64,000 nucleotides of DNA from assembly GCF_024508295.1 (NCBI RefSeq), contig NZ_CP101990.1, positions 2,232,001-2,296,000 of the forward strand, written 5' to 3'. Shown here in pieces: positions 31,536 to 40,555 of the stretch. Source of the DNA: Aeromicrobium duanguangcaii (GTDB taxonomy: Bacteria; Actinomycetota; Actinomycetes; Propionibacteriales; Nocardioidaceae). The stretch's first letter is position 1. Every line of letters begins with the position of its first letter. Position numbers and translations under genes: made by a program. The notes beneath the pieces are model-generated. The model did not search any database and was not told the origin of the DNA. It worked only from the letters and a program-made list of their open reading frames with translations.

Positions 31536-32357
31536 GTGGCCGACGCCCGCTACCTGATCGGCGTGAGCGGCTGGAGCTACGCGTCCTGGCGCGGCGACTT
31601 CTACCCGAAGGGACTCGTCCAGCGGCGCGAGCTCGAGCACGTGGCCAGTCGCCTGACCGCCGTCGAGGTCAACGGCACCTTCTACTCCCTGCAGCGGCCG
31701 ACCACCTTCGCGCGGTGGGCCGAGCAGACGCCGCCGGGGTTCTCCTTCGCCCTCAAGGGGAGCCGCTACGTCACGCACCTGCTGAAGCTGGTGAACGTCG
31801 AGACCGCGCTGGCCAACTTCTTCGCCTCCGGTGTGCTGGAGCTGGGTGAGCGGCTCGGCCCGATCGTGTGGCAGCTGCCGGCCACGTCGGCCTACGACCC
31901 CGACGTGCTCGGCCGGTTCCTCGCCCTCCTGCCGCGCACCATGGCCGAGGCGGCCCGGCTGGCCGAGCGGCACGACGACCGACTGGGCCCGGACCGCGCC
32001 GTCACGCAGACCCGGGTCGACGGCCCGATCCGGCACGCCCTCGAGGTGCGACACCCCTCGTTCACCTCACCCGATTACGCCGCCGTGCTGCGCGACCTCG
32101 GCGTCGCCGGCGTGTGGACCGACGCGCCGAAGCCCTGGCCGGTGCTCGACCTGCCGTCCTCGTCGATCGCCTACGCGCGCCTGCACGGACACACGCGGCT
32201 GTACGCCAGTCGCTACTCGGACCGGTCCCTGGACGAGTGGGCCGCGTGGTGCCGACGCCGGCACGACGAGGGACTCGACGTCCACGTGTACTTCGACAAC
32301 GACTCCGAGGGGCATGCGCCGCACGACGCGGAGCGACTTCTGCAGCGACTGCGGTGA
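31536..32357 (+). CDS. DUF72 domain protein
   Basis: This 273-residue protein shows the DUF72 features: an opening VSGWSYASWRGDFYP strand-loop, EVNGTFYSLQ and F-ALKGSRYVTH segments, and the terminal VYFDNDSEGHAPHDA motif. DUF72 proteins adopt a TIM-barrel fold, but their activity is unsettled. The GTG at 31536 has GAGG 6 nt ahead and lies 8 bp after the FAD-Rieske gene, so it is the third gene of that operon. Confidence 0.85.
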   Translation: MADARYLIGVSGWSYASWRGDFYPKGLVQRRELEHVASRLTAVEVNGTFYSLQRPTTFARWAEQTPPGFSFALKGSRYVTHLLKLVNVETALANFFASGVLELGERLGPIVWQLPATSAYDPDVLGRFLALLPRTMAEAARLAERHDDRLGPDRAVTQTRVDGPIRHALEVRHPSFTSPDYAAVLRDLGVAGVWTDAPKPWPVLDLPSSSIAYARLHGHTRLYASRYSDRSLDEWAAWCRRRHDEGLDVHVYFDNDSEGHAPHDAERLLQRLR

Positions 32358-32468
32358 GAGCGCTGGGGCCGGGCATTCGCTCCTGTTGCCGACCTCTCGA
32401 CCCCGTGTGAAAGTGGAAATCGGTTGAGCCCCCCAGCCACTCGGTACCTCCAGCGATGCGGAGTATCC

Positions 32469-33149
32469 ATGACTGCGCTGTACGACCACCCCCCTCTCTC
32501 GGCTCCTGACGACCTCGTGCTGGACCATCTCAGCCTGGCGACCGCCTTGGCTCGCCGTTTCTCGGGACGCGGAGTCGATCCCGAGGATCTCGAGCAGGTC
32601 GCGCGACTGGCCCTGGTCAAGGCCGCCCGACGTTACGACCCCGATCAGGGGCCCTTTCCGCCGTTCGCCACCGCCACCATCCAGGGCGAGCTGAAGCGAC
32701 ACTTCCGGGACCGTGCGTGGATGGTGCGTCCGCCGCGCCGCGTGCAGGAGGTCCAGGCGCTCATCGTGAGCGAGCAGCTCCCCGAGATCACGTCCGCCAA
32801 CCTCGAGCAGATGGCCGCTCGGATCGGTGTCGTGCCCGAGGAGCTCCGGGCCGCGGTCGTGGCGCGTGGGTGCTTCCAGCCCGACTCGGTCGACGACCTC
32901 AGCCACGGCCGTCGCGAGTTCGCCCACACCGACGACAACCTCGACTTCCTCGTGGAGTGGATGTCCGTCGCCGGGCCGTTGCGCGAGCTGGCCCGCGAGG
33001 AGCGTCAGCTCCTGCACTGGAGGTTCGTCGAAGGGCTCACCCAGCAGGCGATCGCCGATCGCCTCGGGATCAGCCAGATGCAGGTGTCGCGCCGGCTCTC
33101 GAAGGTGCTGTCCACCGTGCGTCACCATCCGGACCTCGCCGCGGCCTGA
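32469..33149 (+). CDS. RNA polymerase sigma factor, SigB/SigF/SigG family
   Basis: This 226-residue sigma-70 factor has region 2 (LARRFSGRGVDPEDLEQVA, FPPFATATIQGELKRHFRD, MVRPPRRVQE), region 3 and a region 4 helix-turn-helix (TQQAIADRLGISQMQVSRRL). Lengths and region 2 match the actinobacterial SigB/SigF stress group, which reads GTTT/GNNT and GGGTAC/T promoters. No anti-sigma (RsbW) or anti-anti-sigma gene is adjacent, unlike in typical sigF loci. The ATG has GGAG 5 nt ahead. A weak match to its own consensus (GGTT-16-CGGTAC) lies upstream, so autocontrol is possible but unsure. Confidence 0.9.
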   Translation: MTALYDHPPLSAPDDLVLDHLSLATALARRFSGRGVDPEDLEQVARLALVKAARRYDPDQGPFPPFATATIQGELKRHFRDRAWMVRPPRRVQEVQALIVSEQLPEITSANLEQMAARIGVVPEELRAAVVARGCFQPDSVDDLSHGRREFAHTDDNLDFLVEWMSVAGPLRELAREERQLLHWRFVEGLTQQAIADRLGISQMQVSRRLSKVLSTVRHHPDLAAA

Positions 33150-33176
33150 CCGCAGCGCATCGCTTCATCCGTCGGT

Positions 33177-33202
33177 GCCCTCTCCCCCACCAGGGAGGGG
33201 GC
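33177..33202 (+). terminator. Hairpin after the sigma factor gene
   Basis: GCCCTCTCCC (33177-33186) pairs with GGGAGGGGGC (33193-33202) with one G-T pair and a 6-nt loop, 27 bp past the stop. Confidence 0.6.
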
Positions 33203-33247
33203 GTCGTCGTGTTTGCGGGCTTGTCGCCACCGCCGCACCGTTCTACT

Positions 33248-33263
33248 ATGCAACGAGTTGCAT
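33248..33263. promoter_or_regulatory. Palindrome ATGCAAC-GA-GTTGCAT upstream of the NMO-like gene
   Basis: Seven-bp arms flank GA. TACTAT (33244-33249) would serve as -10 and overlaps the left edge, so this is a likely repressor site for the enzyme at 33295. The repressor is not identified. Confidence 0.5.
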
Positions 33264-33294
33264 TAAGTTCCCATCGCGCCCTCGGAGGTCGACC

Positions 33295-34248
33295 ATGTCC
33301 CTGCCCGCCGTCCTGCAGAACCGCCTGTCGATCCCGGTGGTGGCCTCACCGATGTTCATCGCCTCGGGGCCGGACCTGGTGATCGCGCAGTGCAAGGCCG
33401 GCATCGTCGGCTCCTTCCCCGCGCTGAACGCCCGGCCGGCGTCGCTGCTGGGCGAGTGGCTCGACCGGATCGAGGGCGAACTGGCGGGCACCGACGCCGC
33501 GCCGTTCGCGGTGAACCAGATCGTGCACCGGTCGAACGCCCGGCTCGAGGAGGACATGGCCACGATCGTCGAGCACCGCGTGCCGATCGTCATCACCTCG
33601 CTGGGAGCACGTCCGGAGATCAACGACGCGGTCCACTCCTACGGCGGCATCGTCCTGCACGACATCATCAACGACCGGTTCGCCCGCAAGGCGATCGAGA
33701 AGGGCGCCGACGGCCTGATCGCCGTGGCGGCCGGCGCCGGCGGACATGCGGGCACGCTGTCCCCCTTCGCCCTGATCCAGGAGATCCGCCAGTGGTTCGA
33801 CGGCCCCCTGCTGCTGTCGGGCTCCATCGCGCACGGCCGCTCGGTGCTGGCCGCGCAGGCCGCCGGTGCGGACCTGGCCTACGTCGGCTCGGCGTTCCTG
33901 GCGACGGACGAGGCGAACGTCGTCGACGCCTACAAGCAGATGATCGTCGAGAGCTCCGCCGACGACATCGTCTACTCCAGCCTCTTCACCGGCGTGCACG
34001 GCAACTACCTGCGCGGCAGCATCGAGGCCGCCGGGCTCGATCCCCTCAACCTCCCGCAGGGCGACCCCACGACGATGAACTTCGGCTCGGGCGGCACGAA
34101 CGACAGCAAGGCCTGGAAGGACATCTGGGGTGCCGGCCAGGGCCTGGGCGTGATCGACGCGACCGTCCCCGCCGCCGATCTGGTGGCCCGGCTGCGTCGC
34201 GAGTACGAGGAGGCGCGGCGGGAGCTGCTGGCCGCCGTCCCGGTCTGA
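33295..34248 (+). CDS. Nitronate monooxygenase-like flavin oxidoreductase
   Basis: This 317-residue FMN TIM-barrel protein resembles the NMO/2-nitropropane dioxygenase family. It has VVASPMFIASGPDLV near the N-terminus, AAGAGGHAG (phosphate-binding loop, near residue 145) and LLLSGSIAHG, GSAFLATDE segments. Family members oxidise nitronates; many in actinobacteria lack a proven substrate. The ATG has GGAGG 6 nt ahead. A palindrome sits on the promoter (33248-33263). Confidence 0.83.
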   Translation: MSLPAVLQNRLSIPVVASPMFIASGPDLVIAQCKAGIVGSFPALNARPASLLGEWLDRIEGELAGTDAAPFAVNQIVHRSNARLEEDMATIVEHRVPIVITSLGARPEINDAVHSYGGIVLHDIINDRFARKAIEKGADGLIAVAAGAGGHAGTLSPFALIQEIRQWFDGPLLLSGSIAHGRSVLAAQAAGADLAYVGSAFLATDEANVVDAYKQMIVESSADDIVYSSLFTGVHGNYLRGSIEAAGLDPLNLPQGDPTTMNFGSGGTNDSKAWKDIWGAGQGLGVIDATVPAADLVARLRREYEEARRELLAAVPV

Positions 34249-34362
34249 ACCCCGGCCGCCGCCCGGGGCGGGAGTCCTCGTCTCGGGGCGGTAAGGCAGG
34301 CTTGATCTGCAAGGACGAAATCCGAGCGTGACAATGGGACGTACCGAAGCAGACAGGAATGA

Positions 34363-35712
<1,350 letters not shown>

Positions 35713-35730
35713 CGTCTCACCGAGACAGCG

Positions 35731-35760
35731 ACGCCCCGGATCCTCGCGGATCCGGGGCGT
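35731..35760. terminator. Convergent terminator, 13-bp stem with 4-nt loop
   Basis: ACGCCCCGGATCC and GGATCCGGGGCGT pair exactly around TCGC, between gdhA (+) and the DUF5302-like gene (-). Confidence 0.78.
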
Positions 35761-35777
35761 TCGTCGTACTCCGGGAA

Positions 35778-35942
35778 TCAGACCGACTTGCGGCGGAACT
35801 CCGGCTGGTCGATCGGCTTGCTGGAGCCGTGCGACTTCTCACTGCCGTCGTGCTCGGCCCCTTCGGCCGTGGCGTGGTGGCGCTCCTTCTTCTTGTCGAG
35901 CGCCTCGCGGAACTTGGCCTTCACATCTTCTGCGTCAGTCAC
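35778..35942 (-). CDS. DUF5302-like small protein
   Basis: This 54-residue protein (VTDAEDVKAKFREALDKKK...) is charged, has a helical KFREALDKKKERH start and ends PEFRRKSV. This pattern fits DUF5302 proteins of actinobacteria, which are small and of unknown role. The GTG at 35942 has GAGGAGG 5 nt ahead. It follows the catalase-like gene (start 36645, stop 35953) by 10 bp on the same strand and could belong to that operon. Confidence 0.65.
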   Translation of the reverse strand: MTDAEDVKAKFREALDKKKERHHATAEGAEHDGSEKSHGSSKPIDQPEFRRKSV

Positions 35943-35952
35943 TGCGGCCTCC

Positions 35953-36645
35953 TCAGGTTGTCTCCAACGTAGCCCCAGCACCGGCCGGCACGGAAGCGGT
36001 GTCCCCTCGGCTCGACCGGGCGACCCGGTAGGCCGGGGCGCGGACCCGACTGACCCACGCGTAGTTCCGCAGTCCGGGCAGCGGCCGGCGGATCGGGTCG
36101 TACGACGGCTCCTCGTCGGTCTCGTGCAACAGCCGCAGGTGCGCGAAGCCGATCCACTCGCCCGTCCCCTCGGCACGCAGCAGCACGTACTCCTCGGGCT
36201 GCGTCTGCACGGCCGCGAGCAGGATCGGTCCGGCCGGACCGCGGTACGGCACCAGGGTCGAGGTCAGGTGCCGGCTGGACGGTCGGACGGGACGCAGCAG
36301 GAAGCGGCTGAGTCGGCCCGCGCCCGTGCTGCCCAGCAGCAGGTCGGCCCCCTGCTGATCGGGCAGCCGGATCGCCACACCCTGCAGGTCCGGCCACCCG
36401 TGCGGCAGGCCGATCGCCGCGGACACGCGCACGAGGGCGGGATCGCGGCCCGGCTCGTCCAACCACGGCACGCCCGTCGGCAGGAGGGTTCCGACGCGGA
36501 CGACCTCGGCCTGCCACACCGATCCGCGCGGGTGCAGCGGCTTCGGCGCGGACCGCAGGGCCGAGCCGAGTCGCGTCGCTGCGGCGAGCACGTGGCCGGT
36601 TCCCGTGGCCACGGCCCCGGTCGCGGACTCCATGAAGCCGTTCAC
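35953..36645 (-). CDS. Catalase-fold-like protein of unknown activity
   Basis: This 230-residue protein shows the pattern LPHGWPDLQGVAIRLPD...ADLLLGS, which resembles the core of haem catalases (RGxAxxFxDxxGxxDLVxxN). However, the catalytic His region and the RxFxYxDxQ haem-ligand segment are not visible, and it is far shorter than catalase. I believe it belongs to a small family sometimes labelled phosphodiesterase; this is uncertain. The GTG overlaps the epimerase stop (GTGA), so it is coupled to that gene and would be transcribed from the same SigB-like promoter. Confidence 0.5.
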   Translation of the reverse strand: MNGFMESATGAVATGTGHVLAAATRLGSALRSAPKPLHPRGSVWQAEVVRVGTLLPTGVPWLDEPGRDPALVRVSAAIGLPHGWPDLQGVAIRLPDQQGADLLLGSTGAGRLSRFLLRPVRPSSRHLTSTLVPYRGPAGPILLAAVQTQPEEYVLLRAEGTGEWIGFAHLRLLHETDEEPSYDPIRRPLPGLRNYAWVSRVRAPAYRVARSSRGDTASVPAGAGATLETT

Positions 36646-37640
36646 GGGTGCAGCGGTGGCATCGTGCTGCCGGCGCGCTGCGGCATGCCTTCCAACAGGG
36701 CGTTGACCGCGTCGCGGCCGGAGTGACGGGGCGTCCAGCCCAGCTCGGTCCGGGCACGGCCGGTCGACATCAGGGGGACGTGCATCAGGGCGTTGAACAG
36801 GCTGCCGGGGACCGGCACGGCGTGCAGCCGCCACGCCGCGTCGAGCCCTCGCTGGACCAGTCCCGGTGGAACCTCGACGGTCTTCGCGCCCATGAGGTCG
36901 CCGATCTCGTCCCGGCGCAGCACGCCCTCCCCCGCCAGGTTGAACGCGCCCGACACGGGACGCTCGACGGCGGCCGCGATGGCTCGCGCCACGTCCCCCG
37001 CGTGGACGGCCTGCAGCCGCAGTCCCGAGGGGACGGGGACGATCGGGATGCGGCGGCGGTCGAGCAGCGCGGGCCGGGCCAGCGCTCCGCCGAAGATCCG
37101 GCGCTGCTCGCTGGCTGCGGAGCGCTGGAACGCGAAGGCGGGCCGCAGCCGCACGACCCGGGTGTCCGGGTGCGAGGCCTCGAACCCGTCGAGCGTGCGC
37201 TCGACGTAGGCCTTCTCGCGGCAGTACGTCGCCTCGGACGCCCCGTCGGTCAGCCAGGTCTCGTCGACCGGGGTGTCGTGGTCGACCGGTGAGTACGCCG
37301 CCACGGACGACGCGCACACCACCGCCGGCACGCCCACCTCGGCGACCGCGTCGAGCACCCGGCGGGTGCCCACCGCGTTGGTCCGCCACGTGACGTCCTG
37401 CCGGTGCGTGGGCTGGAACTTCCACGCCAGGTGCACCACGGCGTCGACTCCCGTGAAGATCGTGGTGAGGTCGTCGCGCGACACGTCCGCGGGGTGCCAG
37501 CGCACCGAGGCGGCGCCCGCGTTCTCGACCTCGGGGCGGCGCCGCGCGAGCGCGATCACCTCGTGCTCCCCGTCCGCCGACAACTCGCGCAGGGCTGCCG
37601 ATCCCAAGTTCCCGGACGCGCCGGTGATGACGACCTTCAT
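36642..37640 (-). CDS. NAD-dependent epimerase/dehydratase (extended SDR)
   Basis: This 332-residue extended SDR starts MKVVITGASGNLGSAAL, keeps VVHLAWKF, CASSVAAYSP, a YxxxK site (YCREK) and VRLRPAFAF, as in nucleotide-sugar epimerases. GTGT-15-GGGTAC lies upstream with only 9 nt between GGGTAC and the ATG, so the message should be leaderless. The adjoining glycosyltransferases (37669-41616) read in the same direction upstream of it, so sugar modification is plausible; the substrate is unknown. Confidence 0.83.
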   Translation of the reverse strand: MKVVITGASGNLGSAALRELSADGEHEVIALARRRPEVENAGAASVRWHPADVSRDDLTTIFTGVDAVVHLAWKFQPTHRQDVTWRTNAVGTRRVLDAVAEVGVPAVVCASSVAAYSPVDHDTPVDETWLTDGASEATYCREKAYVERTLDGFEASHPDTRVVRLRPAFAFQRSAASEQRRIFGGALARPALLDRRRIPIVPVPSGLRLQAVHAGDVARAIAAAVERPVSGAFNLAGEGVLRRDEIGDLMGAKTVEVPPGLVQRGLDAAWRLHAVPVPGSLFNALMHVPLMSTGRARTELGWTPRHSGRDAVNALLEGMPQRAGSTMPPLHP

Positions 37641-37649
37641 GCGGTGGAC

Positions 37650-37674
37650 GTACCCGTCCGGTCCGTCCTCACAC
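37650..37674 (-). promoter_or_regulatory. SigB-like promoter GTGT-15-GGGTAC (epimerase)
   Basis: GTGT (37671-37674), 15 bp and GGGTAC (37650-37655) on the minus strand. The gap to the ATG at 37640 is 9 nt. The -35 side overlaps the 3' end of the GT2 gene. Confidence 0.65.
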
Positions 37675-38496
37675 GCCGCGGGACCGGACCCAGTCGTCCC
37701 CGTCGCGCTCGACGAGTCCGCGCTCCGCAAACGCGTCCAGCCAACCCTGCATCGGCCACCACCCCCAGTGGCGACGGAAGATGGCGCCGTTGCGCAGGAT
37801 GTCGTCGAGGTGGCGCACCGGCGGGCTCTCGACCGCGTGGTGCTGGTGGAAGGCACGGGCCGCTCCGGTCCAGCCGAGCTCGACGCCGGCGGTGACGGCA
37901 CGCCGGCCGAAGTCGGTGTCCTCGCCGCCGTAGCCGACGTACTCCTCGCAGAACCCGCCGATGCGCGTCCACGTGTCGCGGTGGACCGCGAACGACAGCG
38001 ACCAGAAGAGGTCGGGGTCGCCGCCGTGCACCCGTTCCCCGGGGTCGGGGGCCGGCCTCGCCGGGTGCGGGTCATCCCACGCCTCGAGGTCGTCGAGGCG
38101 GTAGCCACCCGCCGGAGCCGGCGGCAGGTAGGTGACGGGCCCGCACCACAGACGGCCCGGCTCCGTCGTGACGGCGTCGGCGTAGTCGGCGACGAGCCAC
38201 GGCGAGGCGAGGCAGTCGACGTCCAGGAAGACGAGCACGTCCGCTCCCCGGTCGATCGCCGCCTGCGCCCCGAGGTTCCGCGCCGCCGCGAGCGGCAGGC
38301 CGTCCGGATGGGCCTCGATCGGCAGGACGCGCGGCGTGGGCACCTCCGCAGGCGCCCAGCCGTGCAGCTCGGGGTCACCCATCGCGACGACGATCCGGTC
38401 GTCGGGGCACCGCGAGCCCGTTGCCAGCGAGCCGTGCTGGGCGACCAGGTGCTCATGACGGCCGCGGACCACGGTGATGACGGCGACAGAGGTCAT
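37669..38496 (-). CDS. Glycosyltransferase family 2-type protein
   Basis: This 275-residue GT-A transferase has the sequence VFLDVDC (metal-binding DxD, near residue 93), a LAAARNLGAQ region and the acceptor-site GGEDTDFGRRA (ED motif near residue 197). It adds a sugar to an acceptor that cannot be identified from sequence. The ATG overlaps the stop of the upstream transferase gene by 4 bp. It is the last of four overlapping glycosyltransferase genes. Confidence 0.82.
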   Translation of the reverse strand: MTSVAVITVVRGRHEHLVAQHGSLATGSRCPDDRIVVAMGDPELHGWAPAEVPTPRVLPIEAHPDGLPLAAARNLGAQAAIDRGADVLVFLDVDCLASPWLVADYADAVTTEPGRLWCGPVTYLPPAPAGGYRLDDLEAWDDPHPARPAPDPGERVHGGDPDLFWSLSFAVHRDTWTRIGGFCEEYVGYGGEDTDFGRRAVTAGVELGWTGAARAFHQHHAVESPPVRHLDDILRNGAIFRRHWGWWPMQGWLDAFAERGLVERDGDDWVRSRGV

Positions 38497-39485
38497 CGGA
38501 CCGCGGCCTCCTGCGTGACCCGAGCAACGACGTCCGCGAAGCGCTCGGCTGCTCGCCCGTCGCACCAGCCGGCCCACTCCCGGCCGTCCAGTCCGGCCGC
38601 CCGGTCGAGCCGCTCGGCCCAGTCCGTCGACGGGAACTCCCGCTCGACCACGGCGGGCCACCGGCCCGAAGACAGCACGCCGGCCGTGGTGCCCTGCTCG
38701 TCATGGGGGCGGGCGGAGGGGATCACGACGGCCGGGCGCCGGGCGGCGGCGACCTCGGCGATCGCGTTCTGGCCGGCATGGGTCAGGACGACGTCGGCGT
38801 CACGGATCGACGGGAACGGGTCGGCGAGCCACGGGCCGTCGGATCCACCGAGGATCTCCCACTGCCAGCCCGGCGTCTGCCGGCGCGCCTCGTCCAGCTG
38901 CGCCGGGGTGGGGCCTCCCCCACCGCGACCATGAAGCACGACCACCCGCCGGGTCGACGCCGACCGCTGCGGCATCTCCCCGGCGGCGGGGAACCGCGAG
39001 AGCGCCCCCAGGGGCCGCAGCCGATCGCCGACGCCGATGGCCATGCCCTCGGCACTCGGCGGCCAGAACGAGATCAGCTCGGTCGACGCGGCATACCCCA
39101 GCTGGTGGGCCCGATCGGACCGGTCACCGGGAAGCACGACCGAGATCACGGGCACGCCGTGCAGGCGTGCCAGCAGGGCGATCTCGACCGAGACGTCGCT
39201 GACCAGCAGGTCCGGCGCCGCCCGATCGATCCACGACGCCACGGCGGCCATGCGGCTGCGCAGTCCGGGCTCGCCGAACGGGGCCCAGTGCAGGTAGCCC
39301 GCGGCCGTGTCACCGGCCGCCTCTGCGGTGAGATCGTCACGCTCGAGCTCGACCCAGTCACCGGTCCACGACGCGGGCCGCGGCAGGGACGACAGACCCG
39401 TGACGGGAAGGTCGAGCGCCGCGGCCAGCGCGGTGGCACGGTGCACATGACCGCTTCCGACGTGATGGACGTAGTAACCGATCAT
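38493..39485 (-). CDS. Glycosyltransferase, GT-B fold (family 28-like)
   Basis: This 330-residue protein has the GT-B two-domain layout. It begins with IGYYVHHVGSGHVHRATAL, typical of MurG/GT28-like enzymes, and its second half carries VVLHGRGGGG and the donor-site stretch VLTHAGQNAIAEVAAARRP. A nucleotide-sugar donor is expected. It overlaps both neighbours by 4 bp (ATGA at each end), so the cluster is translated as a unit. Confidence 0.78.
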   Translation of the reverse strand: MIGYYVHHVGSGHVHRATALAAALDLPVTGLSSLPRPASWTGDWVELERDDLTAEAAGDTAAGYLHWAPFGEPGLRSRMAAVASWIDRAAPDLLVSDVSVEIALLARLHGVPVISVVLPGDRSDRAHQLGYAASTELISFWPPSAEGMAIGVGDRLRPLGALSRFPAAGEMPQRSASTRRVVVLHGRGGGGPTPAQLDEARRQTPGWQWEILGGSDGPWLADPFPSIRDADVVLTHAGQNAIAEVAAARRPAVVIPSARPHDEQGTTAGVLSSGRWPAVVEREFPSTDWAERLDRAAGLDGREWAGWCDGRAAERFADVVARVTQEAAVR

Positions 39486-40555
39486 GCCGCTGCTCGCGGG
39501 GCCAACTGGTCGTACAGCCGCTCGTAGCCGTCGACCATGACCGAGATCGAGCACCGCTCGACCGCGACGCGACGCACGTGCGACCGGTCGAGGCCGGCGG
39601 CGTGCGCCATCACCCGCGCGAGGTCGGTGACGTCGTTCGGCCGCGCCAGGGCGCCGACGGTCTCGTCGACGATCTCGGGCAGGGCGCCGCGGGAGAACGC
39701 GGCGACGGGCGTGCCGCAGGCCAGTGCCTCGGCGGCGACGAGGCCGTACGGCTCGTCCCACGTCGGGGTGACGACGGCGACCCGGGCGGCGGCCACCTGC
39801 AGGCGCAGGTGGTCGTGGTCGAGGTGCCCCAGGTACGTGACGTCGTCACCGAGTCGCGGGGCGATCTCGGCATCGAAGTAGGCGCGGTCGAGGCTCGGAC
39901 CCGCCAGGACGAGCGGCATCCCGGCGAGCCGAGCCGCGTCGATCGCCAGGTGCGGTCCCTTCTCGGGGACGAGGCGGCCCGACCAGATGGCCGGCCCCCC
40001 GCCCGGGCCCTGCTGCCACCGGTCGACGTCGACACCGTTGAGGATCGTCGTGCTCGTGACGGCATGCGCCCAGGCCAGCGCCGTGAACCGGCTGACCGAG
40101 ACGAACGCGCTGTTCGCCGACGCATAGTGCAGCGCCGACTCCAGCCAGGGCACGGGCGGCGTGTGCAGTGTCGTGACCATGGGCACGGCGAGCGTCGAGG
40201 CCATCGCGACGGGCAGGTGGTGCAGGCTGTTGTTGTGGACGACGTCGAACCGCTGACGTCCCGACGCGGCGAGCTCCAGCATCAGGCCCAGGTACGCGTG
40301 GTGCTCGGCCATCCAGGTCTCCGGCGTGACCGAGACGTCGGGCCGGCCGACGAAGCCGGGCGCGAACGCCTGGACGGGCAGGTGCCGCGTGCCCAGGGTC
40401 GGGTCGGAGCCGGGCGCCGCGAAGAGCGTGACCTCGTGCCCCCGCGAGGTCAGCTCGTGGGCCAGGGCGTGGGTGTGGGACTCCAGCCCGCCGGCGAACG
40501 GCTCACGGATCGGGAAGCGGCTGGAGGCGATCAGGCAGATCCTCAGGCCGCTCAT
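39482..40555 (-). CDS. Glycosyltransferase family 4
   Basis: This 357-residue GT-B enzyme has an N-terminal acceptor domain (FAGGLESHTHALAHEL, a GT4 opening) and a C-terminal donor domain with WSGRLVPEKGPHLAIDAA and the EX7E region TWDEPYGLVAAEALACG. It is a retaining transferase using a nucleotide-sugar or activated sugar. It overlaps both neighbours by 4 bp. The product of the cluster may be a surface glycolipid or polysaccharide; this is inference. Confidence 0.85.
   Translation of the reverse strand: MSGLRICLIASSRFPIREPFAGGLESHTHALAHELTSRGHEVTLFAAPGSDPTLGTRHLPVQAFAPGFVGRPDVSVTPETWMAEHHAYLGLMLELAASGRQRFDVVHNNSLHHLPVAMASTLAVPMVTTLHTPPVPWLESALHYASANSAFVSVSRFTALAWAHAVTSTTILNGVDVDRWQQGPGGGPAIWSGRLVPEKGPHLAIDAARLAGMPLVLAGPSLDRAYFDAEIAPRLGDDVTYLGHLDHDHLRLQVAAARVAVVTPTWDEPYGLVAAEALACGTPVAAFSRGALPEIVDETVGALARPNDVTDLARVMAHAAGLDRSHVRRVAVERCSISVMVDGYERLYDQLAPRAAA

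Noticed and set aside
36642-38456. One fused glycosyltransferase-epimerase protein
   Set aside because: The frame joins because stop codons are rare in GC-rich DNA; the epimerase has its own ATG at 37640 behind a SigB-like promoter, and the GT2 gene lies in another frame.
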